From positions 1-64,000 of the forward strand of contig JAUIJL010000031.1 in assembly GCA_030431255.1 (NCBI GenBank): a stretch of DNA of 64,000 nucleotides, written 5' to 3'. How positions within the stretch are numbered: the first letter of the stretch is position 1; every line of letters begins with the position of its first letter. This document shows, piece after piece, positions 33,635 to 44,069 of the stretch. The translations under genes and the position numbers were made by a program. This stretch comes from Thermoanaerobaculia bacterium. GTDB taxonomy: Bacteria; Acidobacteriota; Thermoanaerobaculia; Multivoradales; J023. The notes beneath the pieces are model-generated. The model was not told where the DNA came from, ran no database searches, and saw nothing but the letters and a program-made list of their open reading frames with translations.

Positions 33635-36600
33635 GCATCGCCGACGATCTCCAGCCGGTGCCCCGCGGAGTAGGCGACGAATTCCGGCGCGTACATGGAT
33701 TGCAGGGTGCTCGGACCCACCCGGAACGTGCCGCTGGTGGCCGCCCGTAGGCGATAGCTCAAGCTGAGCTCACCGGCGGGCAACGCCTCGAAGAAGAAGT
33801 TGGTTCCGCTATCGCGTATTTCTCGATAGTGACCGATCCCGAATTCCCAGCGATAACCGGAGGTGAGGTCCTCGGGCTCGAATCCGGCGCCACGGGGATC
33901 CCGCAGGTGCACGAACTCCGCCGCGTGCAAGGCCCGGATGGATAGCTGGACCTCGATTTGATCCCCGACCTCCACGCGCGCGCCCTCTTCGAGGGGCTCG
34001 AGAACCCAGTCCTCGCCCTTTAGGGATCGACGGAAGAAACGTCGATCCACGCTCAGCAGATCACCGTCACCTTTTTCCGGCAGGCGATCGGTGGCGAAAT
34101 GCCAGGTGGCGGAGGCGAAGAGGGTGCCAGGCGTGGATTTTTCAACCACGATCCTCGACATCTCTTTGCCCACCTCGGAGCCGGGCACCACCACTTGATT
34201 GCCCGCCCCGGTATAGGTCTCGGGATGGAATTTGAAGTGTTTTTTGACCCGGCCGAGACGCACCGTGGCGTCTTCCTCAACCCCCAAGCTGCCTTCCGCT
34301 TCGAGGTATTTCACCAGGGCATAGACGGCCTCGGCGGTGGCGCGAGTGGATTTCCAATGGCCCAGCTTTTTGTCGAGCAACAACCATTGCACCAAACCCG
34401 AACGCCTCGGGTCGTCGGGAGCCAGCTCGGTCAACACCCGGAGGGCAAAGGCGTGGCTTTCCACGGTGTCGTTGTACCAAAGCCAAGCCCGATCCTCCGG
34501 TGCCCAATAGGTCCCCAGGCGCTCGTCCGTTTGGGCCGAATCCATCACGCTGTCCCAGATCAAACGGGCATCGTCGCCTCGATCTCGGGTCATCAAGACC
34601 AACGCTAAATAACCTTTGAGGCGCGGAGAATGCTCCTTCCAATGCTTCCAAGCGTGATCGACCATCAAAGCGATGTCGTCCTCGCTGAAGACGTTGCCGG
34701 TCCAGGAGTCGTCGGGGTATCGGGTCAGCACCCAGGCCAAGTAGGTGGCCGACTCCGGGCAGCAGAAGAGATCGTCCTTGAGCTTGGAGCGCCGCTGTTG
34801 CTGCCACCATTCCGCCAGCCAGCTCCAAGCCTTGGTGACCAAAGGCTGGGGAACCTCCACCTTGTATTCGAGGGCCCGGGACAGGCCTTCGAGCACGTAG
34901 AGGGTCATGTAGGCCGACGGCGGACCGCCGGACCACCACGGAAAAGCTCCCGAAGGTAGCTGCACCTTCTCCAGCTCCGCCAAGGACATCCGGCGCTGTT
35001 GGTCGGCGACTTCAGGATCCAGCACCTTGAGCAGCTCAATGTCCTCGGACCCATCGAAGCCTCCTCGGGAGACCCTCAGCCAGGGTGATTCCTCCAACAG
35101 CATCTTGCGATTGGCGTCCTCCGCTTGCCACGGCTCGAGTTGGGTATCCCGGCCGGCTGCCAGCTTGGCGGCCATTTTTCCTACCGCCGGATAGCTCTCG
35201 AAAAGGCTCGAAAGAATGCCCGTGGAGACGAATCGATTCAGCGTCTGCTCGGTGCACTCGTAGGGATAGTCGATCAAATAGGGCAAGCTCGACAGGGCTG
35301 CGTAGAAGAGCTGGGCGTCGAGGGTGACCACCAGGGACTCGTGCTCGAGAGAGGGATCGTCGCCGGCACCGAGATCCTCAAAGGTGAGCACCTTCTCGCC
35401 GGGTCCGTCGAGGGCGGCGAAGCGGCTCTGGGCGAGATACAAGCGGCTGGGCAAGATGGGTAGGGGACGCAGCTCGCCGTCGGTGTGGTCGGCGGCCTTG
35501 CCTCGCACCCGAACCGCCACCAGCCCTGGATCCTTGGGCGCCACGACCGGAACCCTGAGGGTGGTGGTCGCCCCCGGCTCGACGCTGAACGGCAGATTTC
35601 GAGCTTGCTCGGCGCTCAATCCGAAGGATTTGGAGAGATCTTCTTGGGTGTCTGGATCAACGACTTCGAAGTCCAGAATGCCTTCTAAGGGCTCGTCCCC
35701 GGAATTGCTCACCACCATGCGCAGCTCTGCCGAATCCCCTTCGCGGAAGAAACGCGGCAGGTAAGGGCGAACCAGCAGATCTTTGACCGTCCTGACGGTC
35801 TCCCGCAGGGAAGCAAAACGCAGGCTGCGGCTGAAAGCGTGGATCCAGAGATCCCACTCCGTCACCGAATCCGGCGCGGTCAGCTCGAACGAGACCCCAC
35901 CGTCTTCGTCGAGCAGCAGGTGGGGGTGCCAGAATGCGGTTTCTGAAAAGTTCTCCCGCAGCTCCGGCGGGGCGGCCGTCGCTGCCGGATCGCTCGATTC
36001 GTCAGATGTATTTCCCAGACGCGCCATTTGCTCGGAAATTTCGCCGGCAGAGGGCGCGGCATAGGCCTCTGGAGCGGCCTTCGCCACACGGGCAGACGGG
36101 GACGACGGCGGGGGAGCCGGCGGGCTCGCGGCGGCATCCATGGCGCTCATCGCCATCGGGCCTCTGACGCCGGACCGGAAGCTCAAATGCATCCTGCCGC
36201 CAGGGCCGCCGATGCCGTAGCCGTCGTAGAATTTCAGGGTATCGCCGCGATAACCCGCCACGGACCCACGCCGGAACCAGTCGTCCTCAAGATGCCAGAC
36301 CGTGGGGCCCTGTTGCAGGTTGTCGTTGAGCTGAATCCTGCCCGGCAGCCCCGGCAGCAGATTCCGCGGGCTCGGCGGCACGTGCTCGGTGAAGAGCTCC
36401 AGGCTCTTATCGTACATATAGGCCAAGAGCTCGGCGGTGTCCTCGGCGATTGGGTGGCCGGTGGCGGACTTCAGCTTGACCCGCCAGGTTTCCTGATCAC
36501 CGGGGCGGAGCACGTTGCGGAAGGTCTCCAGCTCGAGGATGAGCTCCCGATTCGTCCAAGGCACCTCGACGGTCTCGGATTGTTGGATGGCTTGGTGATC

Positions 36601-39600
36601 GCGAACCATGGCCAAGCCCACTGCAAGACCGCCTCGATCTTGGTCGGTGATCGGCACTTCGATCAGCCGAGGTTTGCCCTCGCTGATCCAGCTCTGGCGC
36701 TCGATCTCTTTGCCGTGTCGATAGAAACGTAAATCCACGTGCTGGCCTTTGAATCCACTGTGGACCAGGAATCGAGCGACCGAGTCCGCTTCCACGCTGC
36801 TCTGTTGAGCCACCAACATCGCCGGCAGAGCGAGCTCCGTCTGCTCACCGAGCACCAGGAAGTCCTTCTTTCGCTCCGCTTCGGCACCAAAGGCGTCGAG
36901 GGTCTTGTAGATCAGTCGGAAGACACCGGCATCTAGGGCTAGGGAGAGACTCGCCATACCGTCGGAACCGTGGCTCAGCTCACCGGCGGAGACCTCCTCA
37001 CCCTCCGACCAGCGGGCCAGCTCTCGCTCAGGGCTGTATTGGGTGGTTTGCCAACGGGGTCGCTGCAGATCACCCGGGGTCGGGCTCACCACCAACGGAT
37101 CGGGCTCCACGTCGGTATCCGCGGGCATGGGCACCTGGTCGGGTTGAATGAGGCGAACCAAGCTCCAGTTGCCTTGTCCGGCATAGGGGCTTCCGTCCAA
37201 ATGGGCGCGACGCACTGCCAACTCGAGGGGCTCGTCGGCGAGGAAGAAACCTCGGTCGGCTTCAATCCGTGCATCCACCGCCACGAAGCCGATTTTCAAG
37301 GACTTCTCGGCCTTGCGGGTTTCACCACCGGCCTCGGTCACCTCGGCTTCGAGCCGATATCGGTAGTGGACCGCGCGGCGCTGCTCCTCGGACAGCCGTT
37401 CGTCGGCCTCGGGAGTGAATCGCAGCTCGAAAGCTCCCTTGGGGCCGAGAGCGCTCTCACCCGCGGCCACAATCCTCGACCCCACACCCGGCGCCGGACG
37501 GAAGAAGTAATAGGGCATCCAAACCGGCTCTCGGGTCACTCGCCAGCGCACTGAGCCCTCGGAAACGGGCAAACCGAAATAGTAGGCGGCGCGACCCGTC
37601 AAGATGGTTTCCCGGTTCAGCCGGGCGGGATGCGCGGGATCGTCGAGCTCCACTTTGAAGGTGGGTCGTTTGTACTCCTCGACCTTGATCCGGGTGTTGA
37701 CCCCCATGGCCTGGAGAGTCCAATCACCGAGCAGACGGCCGGCGGGAATGGTGAAACGGCCGGAGGCGGAGCCCATCTCCCCGGTTTCCGCCCGGATCAG
37801 CTCGACCTCTTCGCCGTTGGCGTCACGCAACTGTACGCCGACCTTCGTCTTGCCGAGGGTTTCAAATTCGCGACCGTCGGCACTCTGCTCATAGGCGACC
37901 ACTTTCCACAGAATTTCTTGCCCTGGCCGGTAGACGCTGCGGTCGGTGAAAATCAGCGCTCGACGTTGTGCGTGAGCCTCATGTTGCATGGGGTAGGCAT
38001 AGAGATTTTGGGGATGAAAAACCCGATCCTCACCCCGTCGCGCGGAAAGAAAATACTGCTGGTAGCGGTGCCCCCGACTTTTCGCCGCACCGGCGCCGGT
38101 GGGCTCGAAGTGCTCGGGCTCCAAAAGGGCGAACCCTTGATCCGAGGCCTTCACCGTGCCCACCCGCTCGTGACCGTCGCGCCAATTGATCCGGAACAGC
38201 TCCAGCTCGACTCCGTCCAACGGCTGGCCGGTGCTGCCGGAGCGTGCCTCTACCCACCACCTATTGCCGGTAGCCAGGCCGCTGGATGCGTGGCTCGCGT
38301 CTCCCGTGCGCAACGCGATATCGCTGATTTGAAACAGCACCCCCAGCAATTTATTGTGCTTGAGACCGAAATCCGCCCGGGCGGACGCCACGATCACATA
38401 CGCCCCGAGCTGTTCCAAGGGGGGCGTCTCAAAGGTTCGGTGGGGTCGAAAATCCGTGGTCTTCGGCAGGTCGACTCGCCACTCAGCCAACGGTTTCGAC
38501 CTCTTGATCAGGGCTTCCACCTGCTGGTGGTTGGGCGCCAGCCCGCGATCGGTCGTGCCCTCGATCCGCCCCTCCAAGCTGAAGGAGTAGGCGCGAAAAT
38601 GGAGTCGGTCTAAGTTGGTGTGAGTGATTTCCAGGGACCGACGATTGGGCCCGTCCACGGCCATGGTCGCGATCTGAAACGACCTTTGCTCGATGCTCTC
38701 GACCGTCCGCGAGCATCGACGGCCACCCGCGGATTGGGGATGGGCCTCAGCTCCGGCTTGGGCCAGTCTGCGCGCCTCCACCAAGGCGTCCGGCATCTCC
38801 ATCGAGCGCACCAGCTCGGCCAGCATGCTCTGCCCCATGGACCACCAGGGGAGCTGCTTGCCCAAATCATCGAGCCGATTCTGCAGATGCCGACGGATCT
38901 CTTCGCGCTCGTCTCCGTGGCTGAAACCCGGTATCAGCTGCCGGATCAGGGTGAGGTGGGCTTCAAACGCCGCTTCCGGCTCGTCGCGGGAGAGGTGCCA
39001 GCGTTCCAAATCCGACAACAATCCGTGAATCTCGACCAAGGGATGAAGATCGGAATCGGCGAGCTCGCTTGAGCTTCCAGCGGCGGCATGACTTGCCGAG
39101 CTCTCGGGATCGGTCGTATCCAAGAGGGCCCCTAGGTCCAGGCGGTAGATCTCGTTGGATTCGCGAGGTCCCCAAAACTGGCGGTCGGCCAATAGATCCA
39201 CCCACAAATAGGTCACCGCGTCCCGTAGGGTTCCCCGAATCCTCGCCGGATAATCGTTCTGGTCGATATATTCCGAAAGATCGCCGATCGACTCGCCGCC
39301 CCAGCTCTCACGGTGACGCCAAACCTCACCATAGGCCCGGTGGATCTCGTCGCTGATTTGGCCGGCCGTCCACAGCTTGAGATCCAGCTCTTCGCCGGAG
39401 ACCACTTTCTCCCGCTGCTGGATTTCCCAATGGTAGGCCCTCAGATAATCGGCCATGGAGTGGCCGTAGAAGAGGCCGAGTATCAATCGATGCCTAGGCG
39501 ACTCAGGCCATTCCTGATCGCGCAAGAACCGAGCCGCGGTTTCGTAGCCGTGCAGGCCTTTGCGCAACTGAGTCTCTTTGACCAGGGCCCGGGTGAGCTG

Positions 39601-39834
39601 CTCCTCATCGCCGGATTCCCGCGCGAGCAAGCGTATTTTCTCGGTTTCCCGGGCGGCCTCAGCGAATTGCTGGACGTTCACCAGCTGATCGATCCGGCTC
39701 CAGCCGTCGGCTTCCATTTGCGGCTCCTGAGGCTCGCTTTGACCCACACAGGACGAGCTGATCACAGCGAGGAGGGTGAAGATCCAAACCCGGGAGGCTC
39801 GGCTCGACGAAGACAACAATTGTGGTGGATGCAT
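33619..39834 (-). CDS. Alpha-2-macroglobulin family protein with thioester motif
   Basis: 2071 residues. N-terminal signal with a weak lipobox (VISSSC, Cys29). MG-type domains follow, including RALIFTDRSVYRPGQEILWKV and the A2M signature ETAFWHPHLLLDEDGGVSFELTAPDSVTEWD. Thioester motif CTEQ at residues 1527-1530 (35245-35256) in PYECTEQTLNRF, then the helical thioester domain. The bait-like segment (ASPPAPPPSSPSARVAKAAP) just before the A2M domain is low complexity. Bacterial A2Ms trap proteases in the periplasm and often pair with penicillin-binding protein 1C; none is adjacent here. Very long relative to YfhM-type (about 1650), mostly through N-terminal extension. The neighbouring VWA-FHA gene is convergent. 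Confidence 0.93.
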   Translation of the reverse strand: MHPPQLLSSSSRASRVWIFTLLAVISSSCVGQSEPQEPQMEADGWSRIDQLVNVQQFAEAARETEKIRLLARESGDEEQLTRALVKETQLRKGLHGYETAARFLRDQEWPESPRHRLILGLFYGHSMADYLRAYHWEIQQREKVVSGEELDLKLWTAGQISDEIHRAYGEVWRHRESWGGESIGDLSEYIDQNDYPARIRGTLRDAVTYLWVDLLADRQFWGPRESNEIYRLDLGALLDTTDPESSASHAAAGSSSELADSDLHPLVEIHGLLSDLERWHLSRDEPEAAFEAHLTLIRQLIPGFSHGDEREEIRRHLQNRLDDLGKQLPWWSMGQSMLAELVRSMEMPDALVEARRLAQAGAEAHPQSAGGRRCSRTVESIEQRSFQIATMAVDGPNRRSLEITHTNLDRLHFRAYSFSLEGRIEGTTDRGLAPNHQQVEALIKRSKPLAEWRVDLPKTTDFRPHRTFETPPLEQLGAYVIVASARADFGLKHNKLLGVLFQISDIALRTGDASHASSGLATGNRWWVEARSGSTGQPLDGVELELFRINWRDGHERVGTVKASDQGFALLEPEHFEPTGAGAAKSRGHRYQQYFLSARRGEDRVFHPQNLYAYPMQHEAHAQRRALIFTDRSVYRPGQEILWKVVAYEQSADGREFETLGKTKVGVQLRDANGEEVELIRAETGEMGSASGRFTIPAGRLLGDWTLQAMGVNTRIKVEEYKRPTFKVELDDPAHPARLNRETILTGRAAYYFGLPVSEGSVRWRVTREPVWMPYYFFRPAPGVGSRIVAAGESALGPKGAFELRFTPEADERLSEEQRRAVHYRYRLEAEVTEAGGETRKAEKSLKIGFVAVDARIEADRGFFLADEPLELAVRRAHLDGSPYAGQGNWSLVRLIQPDQVPMPADTDVEPDPLVVSPTPGDLQRPRWQTTQYSPERELARWSEGEEVSAGELSHGSDGMASLSLALDAGVFRLIYKTLDAFGAEAERKKDFLVLGEQTELALPAMLVAQQSSVEADSVARFLVHSGFKGQHVDLRFYRHGKEIERQSWISEGKPRLIEVPITDQDRGGLAVGLAMVRDHQAIQQSETVEVPWTNRELILELETFRNVLRPGDQETWRVKLKSATGHPIAEDTAELLAYMYDKSLELFTEHVPPSPRNLLPGLPGRIQLNDNLQQGPTVWHLEDDWFRRGSVAGYRGDTLKFYDGYGIGGPGGRMHLSFRSGVRGPMAMSAMDAAASPPAPPPSSPSARVAKAAPEAYAAPSAGEISEQMARLGNTSDESSDPAATAAPPELRENFSETAFWHPHLLLDEDGGVSFELTAPDSVTEWDLWIHAFSRSLRFASLRETVRTVKDLLVRPYLPRFFREGDSAELRMVVSNSGDEPLEGILDFEVVDPDTQEDLSKSFGLSAEQARNLPFSVEPGATTTLRVPVVAPKDPGLVAVRVRGKAADHTDGELRPLPILPSRLYLAQSRFAALDGPGEKVLTFEDLGAGDDPSLEHESLVVTLDAQLFYAALSSLPYLIDYPYECTEQTLNRFVSTGILSSLFESYPAVGKMAAKLAAGRDTQLEPWQAEDANRKMLLEESPWLRVSRGGFDGSEDIELLKVLDPEVADQQRRMSLAELEKVQLPSGAFPWWSGGPPSAYMTLYVLEGLSRALEYKVEVPQPLVTKAWSWLAEWWQQQRRSKLKDDLFCCPESATYLAWVLTRYPDDSWTGNVFSEDDIALMVDHAWKHWKEHSPRLKGYLALVLMTRDRGDDARLIWDSVMDSAQTDERLGTYWAPEDRAWLWYNDTVESHAFALRVLTELAPDDPRRSGLVQWLLLDKKLGHWKSTRATAEAVYALVKYLEAEGSLGVEEDATVRLGRVKKHFKFHPETYTGAGNQVVVPGSEVGKEMSRIVVEKSTPGTLFASATWHFATDRLPEKGDGDLLSVDRRFFRRSLKGEDWVLEPLEEGARVEVGDQIEVQLSIRALHAAEFVHLRDPRGAGFEPEDLTSGYRWEFGIGHYREIRDSGTNFFFEALPAGELSLSYRLRAATSGTFRVGPSTLQSMYAPEFVAYSAGHRLEIVGDAQTLE

Positions 39835-39882
39835 ATCTAAATTATACGCAGTGAGCGTCGTCGACGTTGAGCGGGGAGGTGC

Positions 39883-41706
39883 CTACATTTGAATCCAACG
39901 CCCCAGGGTTTCGCCGAGGCGTTCCAGATTCAGGGGTTTGGCCAGGTAGTCGTCCATGCCGGCGGCTAGGCAACGCTCTCGGTCCCCTTCCATGGCGTGG
40001 GCGGTCAGAGCGACGATCGGGGTATGACGCCCGTCCCCCTCTCGACGACGGATCTCTTCCGTCGCCCGATAGCCGTCCATGGTCGGCATTTGGCAATCCA
40101 TCAACACCAAGTCGAATTGTTGTCGCTCCAGAACCCGAAGGGCCTCCGCGCCGTTTTCGACCTTAGAAACTTCAAAGCCCAGGCCGGAGAGCATCGAGCC
40201 GACCACCTCTTGGTTTACGGGATTGTCCTCCACCACCAACACCCGGGCCCTTTCAACATCCAGGGTGTCGTTAGAGATCGCCTCCTCAAACGATTCCTGC
40301 ATCGATTGCCGACAGCTCATCGTGAACCAGACGGTGGTGCCGCGCCCCAACCTCGAGCGTGCTTGGATGGTGCCACCCATCATTTCCACTAAACGCTTGC
40401 AGATCGGAAGCCCCAACCCAGTGCCACCTTGCTCCCGGGTCAATGAGCTGTCGACTTGGGTAAAAGGCTCAAATAGCCTGGGGAGATCTTTCTGTGCAAT
40501 TCCGACGCCCGTATCCTCAATTTCCACATGCAGGATCGCCGCCGCGCCGGTGATGGAATCCAGCCTGATTCGGACGGCAATTTGCCCGTCATCGGTGAAT
40601 TTGATCGCGTTGTCCACCAGATGCAGCAACACTTGGCGAACCCGTAGCGGGTCCAGGAGCAACCGCTGGGGCACCGCCGAGTCGACCTTGGTTTCGAGCA
40701 GCAAATCCTTGGCCTCGGCCCGTGGATGCAAGCGTTTGATCACACCCTTGACCACTTCGCGCACGTCACTGTCCCGAGGCTCCAAAGCCAATGCCTCGGC
40801 TTCTATCTGTGAGAAATCGAGCAGATTCTCGATCACATCCTGGAGGTCCGCGGCGGACTCGCGCAGCAAGTTGGCCCGTTGCCTTTGGGATTTCTCCAGG
40901 CGATGAAGGGCGAGCAAATCCGCCAAACCCATGACCGCGTTCATCGGTGTTCTCAGCTCGTGGCTCATATTGGCCAAGAAATGGCTCTTGGCCTGACTGG
41001 CCACCTGGGCTTTGACCCGCTCCGCCTCGAGCTCCACCGCCTGTTGTTGGATCTCCTGCGCGAGGTTGCGGGTCAGCTCCACCCAATCCAAGGTCAGACG
41101 GCGCCGGAGGTCGAAGAAGCGTGCGGTGAACGCCAAATAGATGTTGGCCGCGTACAACAAGAACAGCTTGACGCTTTCGACGGCCCACGGCACGGGACGG
41201 CCGTCGATGAGCTGAGCCCAAAGCAAAACTCCCAAATAGGCGACCGCCGTCCAGTGAGCAAAAATCAAGCAACGGCGAAAGCCGGAGCTCATCTGATCCG
41301 CGGTCCGCAGCAACAGCAGCAGTATCAGCCAGCTGCTCTCGGCTCCGGTCAAGTGGATCGACCAAGCCAGGATCACCACGTCTAAGGCTAGGAAGGTGGT
41401 GCGGAACACCGAGTGCTGAGTGTTGCGTTCCGCACGGCGCAGGACCGACCAAGCCACGAGGGTATAGACCGTCAGCACTCCGGCGAAGAGGGACAAACGG
41501 TCAAGGGTAGCGGGCTCACCCATGAATCGATGGTGAAGATACACCACCACCAACAGCAAGCCGGCTGTTAAGAAGCGGAAGTTGGGAACGCCCGACAAGT
41601 TGAGCTGGAACGAGCGTTGCAGCTGATCGTGCCTCTCGGAAGCGAGATCTACCTCGAGGAGAGACCGATCGCTCGGGGGCTCGGGTGGGTGGTGCTCTCG
41701 ACTCAC
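39883..41706 (-). CDS. Hybrid sensor histidine kinase / response regulator
   Basis: 607 residues. Six or so membrane helices between about residues 40 and 205, without an obvious extracytoplasmic sensor domain, then a coiled stretch (EIQQQAVELEAERVKAQVAS). HisKA with NMSHELRTP (phospho-His H249), HATPase_c with LVDNAIKF, DTGVGI and GGTGLGLPI. The C-terminal receiver has LMDCQMP with phospho-Asp D537 and KPLN. Class ArcB/BarA-like architecture. No partner regulator is beside it; output may pass to a distant HPt or response regulator. Confidence 0.93.
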   Translation of the reverse strand: MSREHHPPEPPSDRSLLEVDLASERHDQLQRSFQLNLSGVPNFRFLTAGLLLVVVYLHHRFMGEPATLDRLSLFAGVLTVYTLVAWSVLRRAERNTQHSVFRTTFLALDVVILAWSIHLTGAESSWLILLLLLRTADQMSSGFRRCLIFAHWTAVAYLGVLLWAQLIDGRPVPWAVESVKLFLLYAANIYLAFTARFFDLRRRLTLDWVELTRNLAQEIQQQAVELEAERVKAQVASQAKSHFLANMSHELRTPMNAVMGLADLLALHRLEKSQRQRANLLRESAADLQDVIENLLDFSQIEAEALALEPRDSDVREVVKGVIKRLHPRAEAKDLLLETKVDSAVPQRLLLDPLRVRQVLLHLVDNAIKFTDDGQIAVRIRLDSITGAAAILHVEIEDTGVGIAQKDLPRLFEPFTQVDSSLTREQGGTGLGLPICKRLVEMMGGTIQARSRLGRGTTVWFTMSCRQSMQESFEEAISNDTLDVERARVLVVEDNPVNQEVVGSMLSGLGFEVSKVENGAEALRVLERQQFDLVLMDCQMPTMDGYRATEEIRRREGDGRHTPIVALTAHAMEGDRERCLAAGMDDYLAKPLNLERLGETLGRWIQM

Positions 41707-41828
41707 TCACAAATCATACCTCGGAAGCAAGAGAAATCGAGAAACTTGCAACATTGTTGCGCGCTCCCTTTCACCCACTCTTCACCCCCTTGGAATGTCG
41801 GAGCCAACAGCCGTGAAACAATAGGTTT

Positions 41829-42578
41829 ATGCCCGACTCCCGCTCCCATCGCGGAGCCCATCCCAAAGATGCCGCGGATTTCTCCCCGGATCGGCTACCG
41901 ACTCTCAGACGGTCGGTCGCGGAGCTTTCCTGGTTGCTGACGAGAGGTTATCCACAGAATCGATCCGTCACCCTGGTGGGAGATCGACACAGCCTGCGCG
42001 AACGACAACGCAAGGCGACCGGCCGGGTCGCCGCGTCCCGGCATGCGTGCGAGCAGCGCGGAGCTCGACGGATAGAGCCCGAGCAGGTGGCGGGGAGCCG
42101 GGTCGATGTGGACGGCTACAACGTCCTGCTCACCGTGGAAGCCGCCCTGGGTGGCGGCGTGTTGCTGCCCGCCCGAGACCAGACCCTGCGGGATCTCGCC
42201 GCCATGAGCCGCCACTACAAAAAAGTGGAAGAGACTCTCGAGGCCTTGAGATTGTTGGGTGACTTCCTGCACCGGCACGGGGCGGCCGCCGTCCATTGGT
42301 ATCTCGATCGGCCGATTTCCAACAGCGGGCGTTTGCGGGCGATGATGATCGGTTTGGCCGAACGACAGGGCTGGCCGTGGCAGGTGGAGCTGGTGGCCAA
42401 CCCCGATCCCCTGCTGAAGGCTTCCGAGCACACGGTGGTCACCGCCGACAGCGCGATCCTCGACGCCGGAGCCCGCTGGTTGAACCTCGCCAGACACGTG
42501 GTGGAGGATGGAGTCGAAAACCCGTGGTGGGTCGACCTCCTCAGCGAGCTACCCGAGCATGCCCCGCGCGCTCGCTAG
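41829..42578 (+). CDS. DUF434/DUF5616 protein
   Basis: 249 residues. The N-terminal ~55 residues fit DUF434 (LRRSVAELSWLLTRGYPQNRSVTLVGDRHSL..RQR), and the C-terminal part fits DUF5616 with VDGYNVLLTVEAALGGG and VVTADSAILDAGARWLNLA, which resembles PIN-like folds with Asp residues at the strand ends. Function not established; nuclease activity is a guess from the fold. Divergent from the histidine kinase gene. It ends 2 bases before the convergent rlmN stop. Confidence 0.85.
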   Translation: MPDSRSHRGAHPKDAADFSPDRLPTLRRSVAELSWLLTRGYPQNRSVTLVGDRHSLRERQRKATGRVAASRHACEQRGARRIEPEQVAGSRVDVDGYNVLLTVEAALGGGVLLPARDQTLRDLAAMSRHYKKVEETLEALRLLGDFLHRHGAAAVHWYLDRPISNSGRLRAMMIGLAERQGWPWQVELVANPDPLLKASEHTVVTADSAILDAGARWLNLARHVVEDGVENPWWVDLLSELPEHAPRAR

Positions 42579-42580
42579 CG

Positions 42581-43726
42581 CTAGAGACTCAAGGCGCTAC
42601 GGCGGAAACCTCGGGGGTCGCGCCCCGGTGCTCGTAGCTGCCCGCAGGCGGCGCTGACATCGTCGCCTCGGCGTTTCCGGACGGTGGTCAGCACCCCGCG
42701 GTCGACCAAGCGCCGGCGGAACGCCTCGGTGCGAGCGGCCGACGGCTCCCGCAGCCTGGGATCGAGCACGGGATCCGGATTGAGCGGAATGAGATTGACC
42801 TTTGCGCGCAGGCCTTTGAGCAATGACGCGAGCTGGTCCGCGTCGGCAGGGTCGTCGTTGTAGCGGTCGATCAGCAGGTATTCGAAGGTGATTCGCTCTT
42901 TGGGGGTCAGGGGAAATTTTCGCAGGGTGTCGAGCAAATCCGCCAGGGGATATTTGCGATTGATCGGCATCAGCTCCGTGCGCCTGACGTCGTCGGGGGC
43001 GTGCAGGGAAATCGCCAGCTTCGGACGCTTTTGCCAACCGGCCATGGCCTCGATGCCCGGAATGACCCCGGCGGTCGACACCGTGATCCGGCGCCAGGAG
43101 ATTCTCTCCATCAGAATATCCAGAGCGTCTTTGAGGTTGTCGAGATTCGACAACGGCTCACCCATACCCATGAACACCAAATTGAGCCCGCGGGGCGCTT
43201 CTTTGTGCTCGGCCCGATCCCAAATCGAGAACACCTGGGCCACAATTTCTCCGGCGGTAAGGTTACGACCACCGCCCCAATAACCCGTGACACAGAAGCG
43301 GCAGGCCAAAGCGCAGCCGGCCTGGCTGGACACACAGAGAGTACGCCGCTTGCCGTCGGGGATATCCACGGCCTCGATGGTGGCACCGTCCTCTAAGCGG
43401 AAGAGGTATTTGGTGGTCAAATCCGCCGCCTGGTGACGGTCCGCCACCTCGGGCAAAGCCAGGGTGAAGTGCCGTGCGAGTCTCTGTCGCAGGGCCTTGC
43501 TCAAGCCGGTGACTTGATCGAAGCTCGTCGCCCCCTGCTCGTAGATGGCACGGTAGATCTGATCGACCCTAAATTTGCGATCGATGTACGGAGTGAGCAC
43601 CTCGGCCAAGCGCTCCTTGCGCAGACCGAGCAGATTGAGGCGGAGCTCGTCCGATTCGCCGGCGGTCTTTTCGGCAGGAGCTGCTTCAGGAGCCGAAGCC
43701 TCTGCGTTTTCAGTGGTATGGGTCAT
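42581..43726 (-). CDS. rlmN: 23S rRNA (adenine-2503-C2)-methyltransferase RlmN
   Basis: 381 residues from ATG at 43726; longer frames would run into the upstream gene. Radical-SAM cluster motif CALACRFC (C138, C142, C145). Further family marks: MGMGEPLSNLDNL, STAGVIPGI, SLHAPDD, and GDDVSAACGQL with the methyl-carrying Cys near the C-terminus. It modifies A2503 of 23S rRNA and A37 of some tRNAs. An extra acidic/Ala-rich N-terminal lead (MTHTTENAEASAPEAAP) is unusual but harmless. It lies 19 bases behind a small hypothetical gene on the same strand. Confidence 0.95.
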   Translation of the reverse strand: MTHTTENAEASAPEAAPAEKTAGESDELRLNLLGLRKERLAEVLTPYIDRKFRVDQIYRAIYEQGATSFDQVTGLSKALRQRLARHFTLALPEVADRHQAADLTTKYLFRLEDGATIEAVDIPDGKRRTLCVSSQAGCALACRFCVTGYWGGGRNLTAGEIVAQVFSIWDRAEHKEAPRGLNLVFMGMGEPLSNLDNLKDALDILMERISWRRITVSTAGVIPGIEAMAGWQKRPKLAISLHAPDDVRRTELMPINRKYPLADLLDTLRKFPLTPKERITFEYLLIDRYNDDPADADQLASLLKGLRAKVNLIPLNPDPVLDPRLREPSAARTEAFRRRLVDRGVLTTVRKRRGDDVSAACGQLRAPGRDPRGFRRSALSL

Positions 43727-43745
43727 GGCTTCGAGAGAGAAGGCG

Positions 43746-44069
43746 TCAAGAACGGCGTCGTTTGCCCGTTCGAGTGGCGTCGATCCCCAGCTCTCTGAGC
43801 CAGGCCACATCCTCGCCGTCGAGCCGGAAATCCGCCGGTTTCTCGGCCGCGGATCGCTCGGGGGAAGGTCCCGCACCGGCGCTGGTGGTGAGATCGAATC
43901 GCGGTTGCTGCTCGGTTTCCTTGGCGTCCAACACCAAATAGAGCGAGAAACCTTGCTCTTGAATTCGATGCACGGTGGACGTCACCTCGGTCGAGCCGGC
44001 CATGGCTTCGGCCACGGCTCTTCCGAGATCTTGCAGCCATTGTCTGATCAAAGGATTATCGTGCGACAT
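43746..44069 (-). CDS. Small protein of unknown function upstream of rlmN
   Basis: 107 residues, ATG with GAGGA 6 bases upstream. Helical N-terminus (NPLIRQWLQDLGRAVAEAM), then a beta-rich part (TSTVHRIQEQGFSLYLVLDAKE), a low-complexity middle and a C-terminal GEDVAWLRELGI helix. No signal peptide. Probably co-transcribed with rlmN. Family not recognised. Confidence 0.65.
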   Translation of the reverse strand: MSHDNPLIRQWLQDLGRAVAEAMAGSTEVTSTVHRIQEQGFSLYLVLDAKETEQQPRFDLTTSAGAGPSPERSAAEKPADFRLDGEDVAWLRELGIDATRTGKRRRS

